Source: Eudorina sp. 2006-703-Eu-15 (Eukaryota; Chlorophyta; Chlorophyceae; Chlamydomonadales; Volvocaceae). From it: a stretch of DNA of 64,000 nucleotides. The stretch lies in the NCBI GenBank assembly GCA_003117195.1, contig BDSI01000116.1, positions 124,001 to 188,000 of the forward strand, written 5' to 3'. The position numbers and the translations under genes are program-made. Each line of letters opens with the position of its first letter. Position 1 is the first letter of the stretch. The notes beneath the pieces are model-generated. The model worked only from the letters and a program-made list of their open reading frames with translations. It did not search any database and was not told the origin of the DNA. Shown one piece after another: positions 33,549 to 44,500 of this stretch.

Positions 33549-33955
33549 GAGATTGGGGAAGCTGAGGGTGTGGCGCCAGGTATCCGGCGGGTCTTCACTG
33601 TGACCAGGATCACTGTGTGTTCATGTGGTGCAACTTGAACGGTACCTTCCGCGCCACAAGCGGGTACCCTGAATGGATAGTTGCCACCGCGTGCAAACGC
33701 TCACCACATCAATGGCATGACTACTACAACTTGAATGCAACGGAAAGCTGGCATTGTAAAAAGCGCACGGACACGGTCACGGCCCCCAGCATAAGGCCTT
33801 CCCGTAACTCGCCCTAGTATTTCGACTTACTAAGCGTACGCGAGAAGGAAGCGGGTCAGCGTTCTAGTCGGTTTCATCAATTGAGTATTGAGTTCTGGAT
33901 GTGTCAGTTTAGTACTTATGCGTTGCATAGCTGTGCACCTGCATAAGTCGTGTTA
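33549..33955. repeat. 407-bp direct repeat, right copy
   Basis: Exact copy of 26318-26724, offset 7,231 bp, same orientation. Flanking bases differ at once on both sides (CCCT before, CCATC after, against GTGT and TCTAT at the left copy), so no simple target-site duplication is evident. Confidence 0.9.
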
Positions 33956-34133
33956 CCATCAAGGCTTTTACTTCTGGTTTCGGGTGTTCGACAGCAAAAC
34001 CGTCTTGAAGTCTTCTTGTTGCAATGCCGCTGCGTACTTATAAACTATATAACCATTAAACTTTAAAATTCATATAAACAGATAATGAATCCCTTGCACT
34101 CATTTGCGAACGGTTGCCAAATAGGAATACAAA

Positions 34134-34388
34134 CTACAGGCAAGTAACGTAGAGCAACGTAGAGTAACGTAGAGCACATGGAGGAACAGGCGCGCGAGCA
34201 ACGCACCATGCCATTTGGCGCGCTTCGAGTAGCAGAAGCTCCTTTTTACGTAGCACGAGCTCCTTCTCCCTGTAGTATCGCTTGTCCTCAGCCTCCTCGG
34301 CCGACTTTGCTGGAACGTGCAGCGGCACGCCGGTTCTAATCTGCACGTATTTCAAGCCATGGTTAAGCCCTGGTCCGTTGGTCGACAT
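34134..34388 (-). CDS. small hypothetical protein, 84 residues
   Basis: Runs from ATG at 34388 (MSTNGPGLNHGLKYVQIRTG...) through a charged helix (EEAEDKRYYREKELVLRKKE) to the stop. The frame just upstream (about 34440-34520, NERHAQVGAALHVPHAVMKV) also looks coding in another phase, so this may be the frameshifted end of a longer gene. It ends in three short ACGTAGAG repeats. No family recognised. Confidence 0.35.
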   Translation of the reverse strand: MSTNGPGLNHGLKYVQIRTGVPLHVPAKSAEEAEDKRYYREKELVLRKKELLLLEARQMAWCVARAPVPPCALRYSTLLYVTCL

Positions 34389-35160
34389 GCCCGGTCTGAA
34401 AACTTCTCGCCTTCCCTACCTTCATGACTGCATGGGGCACGTGCAGCGCCGCTCCAACCTGCGCATGCCTTTCGTTCACATATGCATCTGCGTTTGCAGG
34501 CGATGCCGGCGCGGCGGCTGGCCTGGGCGTGGGGAGCGCGGCTGGAGGCAGTGAGTTCGTGTGTTGCGATGGCCCAGGGATTGCTGACCGGCGACTTGGC
34601 CTGAATAAACACACCAGCTCTAGCATCCCGCGGCTGTTTAGTACGTTGTGATTGAGCTGCCGCGAAGAGCGGGGCGGAGTAGGCTGGGCATCGAGGGGAT
34701 CTCCCTCTGGCGGCCCCCAGGGCGACCGATTGCCCGACCGACCGCTAGGGGGGTTGTTGTTTGCGCGTGGCACCTGGAAGCTGCAGTCTCACTGGGATCC
34801 GAGCAGAAGATCGGGGTCATCACGCCACGTCGCTGGGGCACATGTCCACCACGCGACCTGGGCAAAACACCAGCTCCAGGATATCGCGGCGGTTGGCTGC
34901 CGCCGAAAGGACGAAAGCGTGCCGCATGACTCGCAATGCGGGCTTAGCAGAGCATATCTGGGATCAGCAGCTTGGTTAGCTGGCCAGGGACGGAGCCCTG
35001 GCGCAGCATGGGCAGACGCTGCATGGAGCCCGTGGTCTCAGGGCGCCCGAGGTCTCATTGCGTTCGTTCGTCGGATCAATGTCGGAGGTACAGACATATA
35101 ACAGGAATGGCAATGGCATCGTCAGCCCCCAGCCGATGAACGCTACAGAAACGCAGTTCC
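34389..35160. other. spacer between hypothetical ORF and kinase-like gene
   Basis: Apart from the coding-like fragment near 34440-34520 on the minus strand, nothing is recognised. Confidence 0.35.
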
Positions 35161-38100
35161 ATGCTGGGCTTTAACCATGTATCTGTGCCGCCTGCTGCAC
35201 AACGCCCTGTATACACCCGCGCCCCAGCAGGCGGACCGGACACCAGCACCACATACATCCGGCAGGCCCTTGCCTGGCCGCCGCCTCAACCCCCAGCAGG
35301 CTCTGGCAGCAGCAGCGTGCTGCTGGGTGGCGGAGGGAGCATTGTGCAGCACCTTGCGGCGCAGCTGGACCAGCCGCTCGCTGTCAAGCTGCCGGTGTGC
35401 CGCGGGGTGTGCCGCGACGCGCTCAGCAGCAGCAGCAGTGAGCTGCATCACTACGTGGAGGAGCAGCCGCTGGACGGGCTGGGCGCAGATGCGCGCCGCT
35501 TCACCGTCCTCATGACGGCTGTGCTGATGGGCGTGCTTGATAACCAGCAGTTTGGAGGCGGCGCGGCGTGCTCGACCTCCCTGAGGATGGCGCTGCTGGT
35601 TGACTCACCACTCTCGTTCGCCGCTGCAAGCCTCGCGCTGGACTGGCGCATGGAACGGAACACCACCGACGGTGCGTGCCGGTGATGCGAGCGGGCCTGC
35701 TGTGCAATAATGTGTTTGCGTTGCATGTGTGACATGCTGCCCTGCCACCTGTCATGGGGCGCCCCGCCGTTCTACCTGTCTGCAGTGTCGCGGCTGCGCC
35801 CAGACTTCCTCTTCTGGGTGTGCAATGCGCTGCTCTTCAAGGGCGCCTCAAGGGCGCATGCGTCAGCCCTGCAGGTGTGACGGCGTCGTGATCGTGCTTT
35901 TATAAAGAGCGACGGACCTCCCCAGCCAAGCGTAGTTTTGGCGATGATATGCCGTTCTGGCCATTCATTACGTGCGCACTTCGTCGCCTCTGCTGACATG
36001 TGGCTGGAGAGACTCGCAGGATGCCGTCACGGAGCTGACGGAGAAGATGGCAACGTCGTGGTGGGTCGAGGCTCCCTTCATCCATCCAGCCATCCATCCA
36101 TCGATCCATCCATCGGTCCATCTGGTCACGTGATGCCACAGCAGCAGATGCGTTGTAAACCGCCGCGGCACTGCGCATCCGTTTAAGCACACATGTATGG
36201 GTACCCCGTTGCGACTCCTGCTGCACAGGCAGGCACCCCGCACGGCTGCCTGGCGTCAGTAGTATGCCATGCATGCTGGCCTACGCGGCTGCCGGCGGCG
36301 TGGCGCAGTTCTTCGTGATTGTCAGGCGGTGGGTAGGGCTGCAAGGGCAGCTGCTGCTGCATTCAACACCACGCAACAGGGCTCTTGCAACGGCTTCCTG
36401 CACCTTCTGTATTGCAGCTGTGCATGCATTCATGCATCCTGTCCGCCGCACATGCATGCATCGAATATGGGCCGTATATTAGCCGCCTGGCTGGGTCACT
36501 TTATATTTTTCCTTACAGCGACGCACGCACCGTGGAGGCGGCACCGATTTCTGGTCGTGTGGACATCAGCCAGTCGCTGGGCCGCGTCAGGGTCGCGCAC
36601 TACACCCTCAAGGCTCTGCAGCTCATGACGCGGTACGCGCCCGACGCGCCGTCCATTAATCTCGCTCTCGGCGGCACGATCAAGTCGGTGGGCCCTGGCG
36701 GCAACGTCCTGGGCACCGTTGTCTAGGGTTTCAAGGTACCGTACGTATCCCTGTGCGCTGCCCATCCATCCACCAAGCAAAGCGCCGTTGCACTACTACC
36801 GTAGTTATTCGCGAGGCAGCGAACCCATGTAGGCGGCGGAGGGTTATTGGCTGCTGGAAAGGGAGTAGAGTGCCTGATGCATGGTTTTGGACGGAAGAGG
36901 AACGTGGGCGGCAGCAGCAGCAGCAGCGGGCCTACCGCGAGGCGAACCCTAATGCTGTCCCTCTTGTGCATGTATGGATCCAAGTGCAGACTTCGTTCAG
37001 AAGCGCGTGAACAAGTTTGAGGACCGGCATCATGGGCTTCGACGAGCTGGCGGTGGGTTGCGTGTGTAGCTGCTGTATGCGTGTGTTTTTATGTGTTAAC
37101 ACAACGAAACCATGTGCTTCTGTGTGTGTTGATATGAACGCAACCAGCTCGATCACCTAATCGTGCGGCACGCACCCAGCCGGCCAGCCGGCACCTCGCT
37201 CGTGGCATGCGTAGGAGTCCACCCGCCGGCTAGGCCCTTATGCGCCGCCTTCGCTGACTGCTGCTGCGGCTGTGCCAAACAAAACCGTGGCTGTAGGAGC
37301 TGTACGCGGCCCTCGACCGTGCGCAGTGCCCCAACCTGACTCGCCTGCACGGCGGTGTCATCCGCCTGGACGGCTCGGTGCTAGTGCTGCACCTGCAGCC
37401 GGTGGGGCTGCCCATGCGTGGCCCACCCCGCACCGAGGGCGCCCTGAAGCAGGCGCTCCGGGGAGTGCTGACGGCCGTAGCGACGCTGCATGGGGCAGGT
37501 GGGTGGCTGGGTGGGGTGCACGCACACGTTCCATATGGACTCCACACGCACGTATGGGCACTGTCGCATTTCCTGCGCACATGAGCATGTGCAGAAACGA
37601 CAGCATGCAAGGGGCCTTAACTCGCCTTGCACCGCGTTTGATGAAGGCGCTGTACGGTCCCATACACTTTCCGCATGCAGGCTTCGTGCACCGGGACATC
37701 CGCTGGCACAACGTGGTCCGGCTGCCGGCTGCGTCGCAGTCATCAGCGTCGCCCGCTGGCTCGTCGGACACCTACGTGCTCATCGACCTCGAGCACGCAG
37801 GCAAGCCTGGCGCGGGCTATGTCATGTCATGCATGCTTGTTTGGGCTCGCCCATGCCTTACGTGTTTCTATAATGCACCCCTGACTATAATGCACCCCTG
37901 ACGGTAGGTCACTTTCTCCTCAACGGCAATCGTTTACCATTAACCCGAAACCCTAACGTGACATCTCTGGGCGTGCGCCCTTCTGACAACAACCCCACCC
38001 TGCCCGCCAACGGGGCGCCACGCACCCTACAGCGCGTGCTGACTGCCCGGTGGACTGCCGCAAGGAGCAGCTCAGGTTCGGCTCATGGCCGGATGCCAGC

Positions 38101-38328
38101 GCTCTGCTGGACCCGACCACGGGCGCCTTCACACGCCAGTCCGACCTGCGCCTGGTGGCGGGCCTGATGACGCACCTGCCGTTTCCGCTCAGCGACAGCG
38201 GCCGGCGGCTGCAGCAGGACCTCGCCAGTGGACGGATAGCCAGTGCCGACGCAGCGCTGGCGCACGAGTGGCTGCTGCTGGCGACGCACTTGAAGAGGGC
38301 GCGGTGGGACTTGGCGCTCGATGAGTGA
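35161..38328 (+). pseudogene. kinase-like protein with HRDIRWHN loop (crinkler-type), one in-frame stop
   Basis: Exons in matching phase: 35161-35671, 35786-35874 (SRLRPDFLFWVCNALLFKG), 36020-36060, 36260-36328 (MLAYAAAGGVAQFFVIV), 36519-36735, an unresolved part, 37297-37498 (ALKQALRGVLTAVATLHGAG), 37681 to about 37798 and 38033-38328 (stop). The kinase catalytic loop is HRDIRWHN (HRDxxxxN), and the metal-binding DFG is replaced by DLE in YVLIDLEHAG, as in crinkler-type and other divergent kinases of algae and oomycetes. TAG at 36724-36726 interrupts exon 5 just 9 nt before a good GTACCG donor, so the gene is probably inactive, or the TAG is an error. The intron after 37798 would need a GC-AG donor (CAG|GCAAGC). 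The start at 35161 is only the first available ATG. Activity as a kinase is not assured even if intact. Confidence 0.5.
36078..36120. repeat. (ATCC)n microsatellite
   Basis: About ten CATC/CATCGATC units in an intron of the kinase-like gene. Confidence 0.85.
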
Positions 38329-39014
38329 GGGCGCGGTGAAGTGCACGTGTCAGTCGGCGGCGCAGGTCGGCGTGCAGCGCGTTGATGGCTGAGGAAGAAA
38401 GCCGCGCCATTGGCGTGGAATGTGTATGCGGTGGTCATAAGGGAGGGTGCGTGTGCGTGTGTGTGTGTGTGATGGATCATGGGATCACGCTGTCGGTACA
38501 TGCGTGACGCGTCGGGTTGCTGTCCGAAAGAACATAGCAACGCTGCTTGGTGCCACCTATTGTGATTTGTGGATGTGCAAGAACCCTAGAGAGTGTGTCC
38601 AATGGAGCCACTGGGTGGCCGCTGTAGCCCTGACCCGCCGTGCGTGCCCTTAGGGAGTGTGGCGCGGTCGCGGCAGTAGCAGCTGCAGACGGCGGCACAG
38701 CCGGCAGCTGCTTATCCGGGGCCAGTAGGTAGGGCCAGGGCTTCAAGGGCAGCCCTAGAGGAGATCCAACAGTCATTACACCAAACTCGGTCGCTCCGGC
38801 AGCGGGGCGGCAGGTGTCCAGGAGCTGTTGTGGCTGAGGCAGGGCATGTGGACCTTCGGCTAGCAACTGACGAGGCATGGATGGGTGCGTGGTGCATACG
38901 TGGCATGGCTGTTGGAAGGTGGGCCGGCATGAAGTGTTTTGTGCGTGTGCCTTGCTTGCCTGTGCCATTCTAAGCAACTGCTACACAAATAGTGTAGACG
39001 CACAAGACTTTGAA

Positions 39015-39057
39015 CCGCTAGTTTGGGTATATGTGGGTCATATACCCAAACTAGCGG
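39015..39057. repeat. perfect hairpin, 19-bp arms, 5-nt loop
   Basis: CCGCTAGTTTGGGTATATG is followed after TGGGT by its exact reverse complement. It directly abuts the LINE 3'-end remnant at 39065. Confidence 0.95.
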
Positions 39058-39064
39058 GAGCTTT

Positions 39065-39120
39065 GGCTGTCACCCATGACCCGGGGGGTCCACTGTAACA
39101 TTATTAGCAATAGTACCCAC
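39065..39120 (+). mobile_element. LINE 3'-end remnant
   Basis: GGCTGTCACCCATGACCCGG and CACTGTAACATTATTAGCAA match the tail of the LINE at 10779-10840 with few changes. Coding sequence is absent, so this is a very short, dead-on-arrival copy or a solo 3' end. Confidence 0.6.
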
Positions 39121-40072
39121 ACGTGGCCTGGGGAGTGTTGCAGGGTGCGCGGGCGAGCCAGGATGCATGTCGGACCTATTCTATCGTGCCCTTTGGGCGC
39201 TAGTCTCGTCGACTCCTGTTAATGCGGTATTGCAAACCAGTGCTTTTGGGTGTTTTGTTTGCCCTTGGGCCTCCGGCTCGTATGGGTATGTGCAGGTATG
39301 GGGTTACGCACCCCCAACCATGTAACACACACACACACACACGCATGTCGGACCTGGCGTTGGCCATGCAATGAAGTACCGGTACTTTGGTAGATAAACA
39401 TATGGTAAATAGTATCTCAACGATAAAAGCATTCAGCCTTCCCCGCGCTGTGTCAAAGCTCGCCTTGCAAAATGGTCACCAATGCTGGTCGGCCGCGAGC
39501 CTGCTCATCAGCCGCCTTACATCGCCTTAAAGGCAGCAAAACGAACGCTCGCACGGGCGTGGCCCGGGCTGTGTTTGCAACACGCCGCCAATTGCTCCAG
39601 CTCACACGCGCGCATGGTGACGCGCAGAACGCCAGAACCTCGCGGAAGAAGGTCTCAAGCGGTGCAAAGGCCGGCTGTAGGCGCCGCAGGCAGGACGGGG
39701 AGGTGCGATCGAGCAGTGCCCGTGGTTTGCAGCTTTCCGTTGGACCCCTAAATAAAGCTCAGGAGTATAACGCCTTCGTCGTCGGTGGGAAAGCTTGCCC
39801 GCCAGGCAAAAGGTCTATATCTTTAATCCCCCACCATTGTGTGCTGTATATGGCTAGCACACCTGCACCCGCACCCCCTCGCGCGAGTGTGTGAAGTCTA
39901 GGGTTTCGTGGCGCGTATTTGCGAGTTGCAAATCAGGACGCAAGTAGCTAAGGTTGCTTTGTATTGCATTTTAAATAAATAAATAAATGAACGTTACAGC
40001 GGATTTGGAATGAGAGGTATCTTGCCCGCTGTCGGCTGAGAGCAAGCCGTACCGTTGCAGGCGCACGTTGCG

Positions 40073-40136
40073 GACAGTGACGCTCTAAGGCGTCACTGTC
40101 GGCTACGAGCGCCTTCCAACGGCAGTGACGCCTTAG
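40073..40136. repeat. nested inverted repeats
   Basis: GACAGTGACGC (40073-40083) pairs with 40090-40100, while CTAAGGCGTCACTG (40085-40098) pairs exactly with 40123-40136. The same arm can thus form two alternative hairpins. Confidence 0.85.
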
Positions 40137-40906
40137 CTTCATGACCATTCACAACTGACTGCACCCGTCGTGCCATCGCGACGATTCCCAACTCGCTCAG
40201 TTGGACCTGCAGCTCGCTGCCGCAGCTTCAGTGATGTCGCCTCCGTGGCAGGCGGATGCCTGAACAGTGCACACGGCGTATGCCAACAGCATCCTGCTAC
40301 CGCCAGTGGTTTGCCGCCGCCTGTGGTCGTGCCAGACGCTCGTGCTGCGCGTGCGGGCCCAGGCACTGTGCTATGCAGGCCACACGTTCGTGGTGTGTGC
40401 TGCTCACACCGGACATGGTGCCACTATGATTTACACCGAAAATATCAGCAAGTATCCGCAAGTATCCGCAAGGTGGTCGCTGTATTTAGCGAGACAGCAC
40501 CACCATGTTGTTACATCTGCAGTATGTGCATCATAATAATATAGAGAGTTGTATATGTATTTTACATAAAAATTGTGCGTATATAGGTTCGTCATGTTGC
40601 TCCGAAATCGCAACGACCTTCCGCAAACTGTTCGGAAGGCCGTAGCGTTCTGGACCGAAACGCTCCAGGTACCAACGCTATTAACATTTATGACATGTTT
40701 GGGCGCAAATGTGTTGAGCTCCTTTCGATTCGCCTTTCCTGATGAGGACTTTCAAAGTTCTTGGGAAACGTTGTCGCGAAGCATGCTCTCAGCAACGACA
40801 CCAACCCTGATCTAGATGCTCCATCTTGCTCCGGAGCTGTTGCACAGTTTGAACAAGCAACGCTTGTCACGGAGCCGGTCACGCAAGCGCTATCTGGGGA
40901 CGGCTG

Positions 40907-41491
40907 ATGGCCTCTGAGAAAAGCGATGACCTATATTCAAATTTCCTCGGAGGTTCTGGACTGGTAAGCCGTACTGGCCACAGAGCACAATCCTGTCGCG
41001 TGCTACACAGACCTTCGCCCCCACCTGCCCCGCATCAGGCGAACCGCGTGCTCAACCAGGCCGCCTCTGTCGCTGGCTCTCTGGCCGAAGCGCTGGCGTC
41101 CGTGGTCGACAGCGGCGCCGCTGTGCAAGCGGACGACGAATGGGCAGCCCTAGACGGCGACGCCCGCGCCCCAACTGACGGCCCGACCGGATACCCGCGC
41201 GTTTCAGGCTCTGGATCCGCTTCCGTCTCGACCGCACCCTCCTCGTCCTCTCTCCCACCCCTCACACGGACCGCCGCGCGCTCCGGCGCCCCGGCGCCCT
41301 TCGGTCCCCCGCCCTGGGCCTCCACCCAATCCTCCGCCGCTGCGCCTCGACCGCCAGTGGCACCACGCCCGATCCCCGCCAGCACCCCATCCGCAGCCCC
41401 CTTGGGCCTCCTTGCAACGGCCGGATCAGGGGCAGCACCGGTTGCCCCAAGCCAACCCATCGGTGGGCACTATGATCCGCCGCTGCCGACT

Positions 41492-41523
<32 letters not shown>

Positions 41524-44500
41524 GGATCACGTGATGGGTGGTGACCCGGACGACCTATTCGCTGGCCTGGAGGTGAATCCACACGTGCCTGCTTTCCCAA
41601 CAAACCTAGCGGCGGCAGCGGCGGAGGCGGAGGCGGCAGTAGCAGCACCGGCGGCAGCACCCGCGGCGTCCCAGCCCAGAGGCGGTGCCGATCTGTTGGG
41701 GGGACTCTTGGACCCACCATCACCGCCGCCGCAAGTATCGTCACTGCAGGCTCTAGGGGCTTCTGGACCCGCACCTGCCGGGGCGCGCAGCCACGTCGAT
41801 GGCCCGCAGGAGCTCCCGGTGCTCCCCCACCCCTCCCCGTCGCCCGGCATCCGCATCAGCCCTCCCTCGGCCATACCCCCGCCACTACACCCATACGGCC
41901 AACTTACGGGGGTCAGCAGCAGCGGCAGCGGCGGCCAACCGAGCGTGGCTGTGAGCCGCCTCGCTGCGCCTGCGCTGGGCGCCGCTGTTCCGGACGGCGG
42001 GACGGCAGCGGTGGCGGCAACCCGGGCTGCGCACGGCAGAACGGCAGCGGGCGGCGGAGCGTGCGGCCGGGACTCGGGAATGGAGGAGCTGGTTCGGCTG
42101 GCTCTGGGCGGGCCGGCAGCGGCAGCAGGCGTTACCACCGGAATCACACCCGTTACCGTAGCTGCGTCTGTCGGGGCCTCCACCGCTACGGGCGCTGCGG
42201 ATGCGTCCGCGGATAGGGCTCCCACTGCTCGCCTCGCTGTGGGCCCCGGCTCTGCTGGCGCCGTCGCAGCGGCCGGAGTCGGTGGCGCGGCTGGCAGCAG
42301 GGCTGTCGCGTTGGAGGATGAGTGGGGCGGGGCGGCGTGGGTGGCGGCGGAGGCACGCGGCGGGGCTGAGCCTCAGCTCTCGGTGCAGCCTGCCACGCCA
42401 CCGGAAGCACAGCAGGGGCCCGACCCTCGCAACGTTCAGGGACGGGACGAAGCGGGTGGGGCCCTGCGGGAACGCGGCGGCTCGGTGGCTGCCACTGAGG
42501 TGGTTACAGTGGAATGCGAACCGCCGGCGCACCCACGAGATTGGTCGGATGCCCGGGAAGCTGCATCGCAGCTGACGGCTGTGCCCGTGGCCGTGCCAGC
42601 TGTCGCCACCGCCGCCGCGGCGGCGGCGGCCAGCCCCGTCCTGCCGGCCGACGTCGTCGCCGCGGTCGCGGCAGCGGCGGCGGCGGCGGTCACTGCCGAC
42701 CCCTGGTCCCGGCCAACGCCGCGGCCGCCACCGCCGGCGGCGGCGGTCCCGGCGGCGCTGGACAGCGCCCGAGACGCGCTGTCGCTTCTGCCGTCGCCTA
42801 TGCCGCCTTCCTCCAATGACGGGGGCGAGCCGTCAGCTCTCGACGGCGGCCCAGAAAGCGATGTCAACGCGAGGGGTCCGGAGGCGGAGGCGGAAGCCGA
42901 TGGGGGGGTGCTGTACCCCCTGCGGATCCTAGCCCCAGCGGCCACGGCCACGGGGCACTCGGGCGGGGCAGACGCTCCGCGTCAGGGGGCTGAGGGGCTG
43001 GTACGCGGCCGGTACGGAACCCGTGGGCGACGGGCCGGCCTGTCGGCCGCCGCCGCGGTGCCCGTGGGCCCGTTCACACTCCTGGAGCCCGGAGACGAGG
43101 AGGAGGCGGCGGCGGCGGAGGAGCAGGAGGAGCGCAGGCAGACCGAAGAGCAGGAGGGGGAGGCGAAGGGGGGAAAGGAGGAGCAAGGGGAGCAGTTTAC
43201 GGGGGAACGGCCCAGCAGCGGGGCGGAGGAGGAGGGGAATGAGGAGGAGGAAGAGCAGGAGCGACGGCGGGCGGAAAGCCCTGCTGATGGTGGAGTTGAT
43301 GGCAGTGGTGCTGCTGCAGCTGTGCCTGCCACAGGAGAAGCGGAGGCGGGTTGGGAACCGGATGCCGTTGAGCCGCCAGCAACAGCTGCAGCAGCCGCCG
43401 CCGCCCGTGAACCGGCTGGTTCGGGATCTTCCGCGGCCGCAGTCGCTCTGCGCGATGGCTCCGGGTCAGGTGGTAAGGAGGAGCTAACGCCGGGGCCATG
43501 GACGACGGAGGGGACCAGAGAAGGGACAGCGGCAGAGGCTCCCTCGGGGCGGCTAACGGCTGCGGCCGCTCAAGCCGATGATACACACAACAGCCATCAA
43601 GGAGAAGCAGTTGACGCAGCGGAGGATGCAAGCGGGAGAGATGTCGTGGAATGTGGGACAGCAGCAGCAGCATCAGCAGCAACAGCTGTTGCTGAGGCGG
43701 CTGTGGCGGCGGCAGAGCCCCTAGCACAAGCTGCCGCAGCAGAAGCGCCGTGCACAGTGGAAGATTCTAGGACAGCGGTCGGCCGGGCCGAGGAAGGCAT
43801 GACAGCCGCAGACGAAACGGTGGATGCTGCGGCGGTCGGAGGTGCCGTACCGATCGCAAAGGCGACGTCAGGGCAGTACGACAGCTTCCCAGGGGAGATG
43901 ACGTCGCTTCCGACCGCGGGTCTGGATTCGGGAGGACTACTGTTTGGGCTATCAGAGCTGGAGACCGAGCCAGGGACGGAGGCCGAGCCAGGGACGGAGG
44001 CTCCTGTGCTTGCAGAGGCTGTGGGGGAGACGGCCGGGGAGGCGGCCGCAGAGGCTGTGGCACCAGAGGCCGTTCCGGATGCGGCTGCGGAATCGACTGC
44101 GGCCGCGGAAGGGCTCGCACCAGCGACGGTGGCAACGGCAGCTGAGGCGGAGGAGGATTCCGGTGCAGTAGGGAAGCCGGACTCCGCACAGGCGGCTCCT
44201 GAGGCAGGGCAAGTGATGGAGCCCCCAGCGGCAGCGGCAGCGGAGGAAGCGATGGCAGCGGAGGCGGAGGTGGCAGCCGTGGCAGCGGAGGCAACGAAAG
44301 CGGAGGTGGCAGCCGAGGTAGTGGAGGTAACGGAGCCAACGGGGCCAGCGGAGGCAACGGAGGCGGAGAGGGCCGCCGAGGCAGCGGAGGCAGAGGCAGT
44401 GGAGATCGCGGAGACAGTGGAGGCAGCGGAGGCAGTGGAGGTAGAGGAGGTTGCTGCGGCGTCATCGCCTCCTCCGCCTGTCTCTGTCACAGCGCAACTG

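Larger units (their letters stand above)
38329..40906. other. intergenic region with LINE and hairpin remnants, upstream of VPS8
   Basis: No gene is supported. It holds the LINE 3' remnant at 39065-39120, a (CA)n run near 39328, hairpins at 39015-39057 and 40073-40136 and a short TAAA run at 39972-39987. The last 300 bp before 40907 are AT-richer and are presumably the VPS8 promoter and 5' UTR. Confidence 0.45.

Noticed and set aside
26318..33955. Calling the island a standard LTR retrotransposon
   Set aside because: No TG...CA ends, polypurine tract, target duplication, gag, protease, RT or integrase could be found.
39472..39894. 140-codon plus-strand ORF
   Set aside because: No recognisable domain, no neighbouring exons, and composition not distinct from chance.
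40573..40815. 80-codon ORF upstream of VPS8
   Set aside because: No splice links to VPS8 and no family; it more likely falls in the promoter or 5' UTR.
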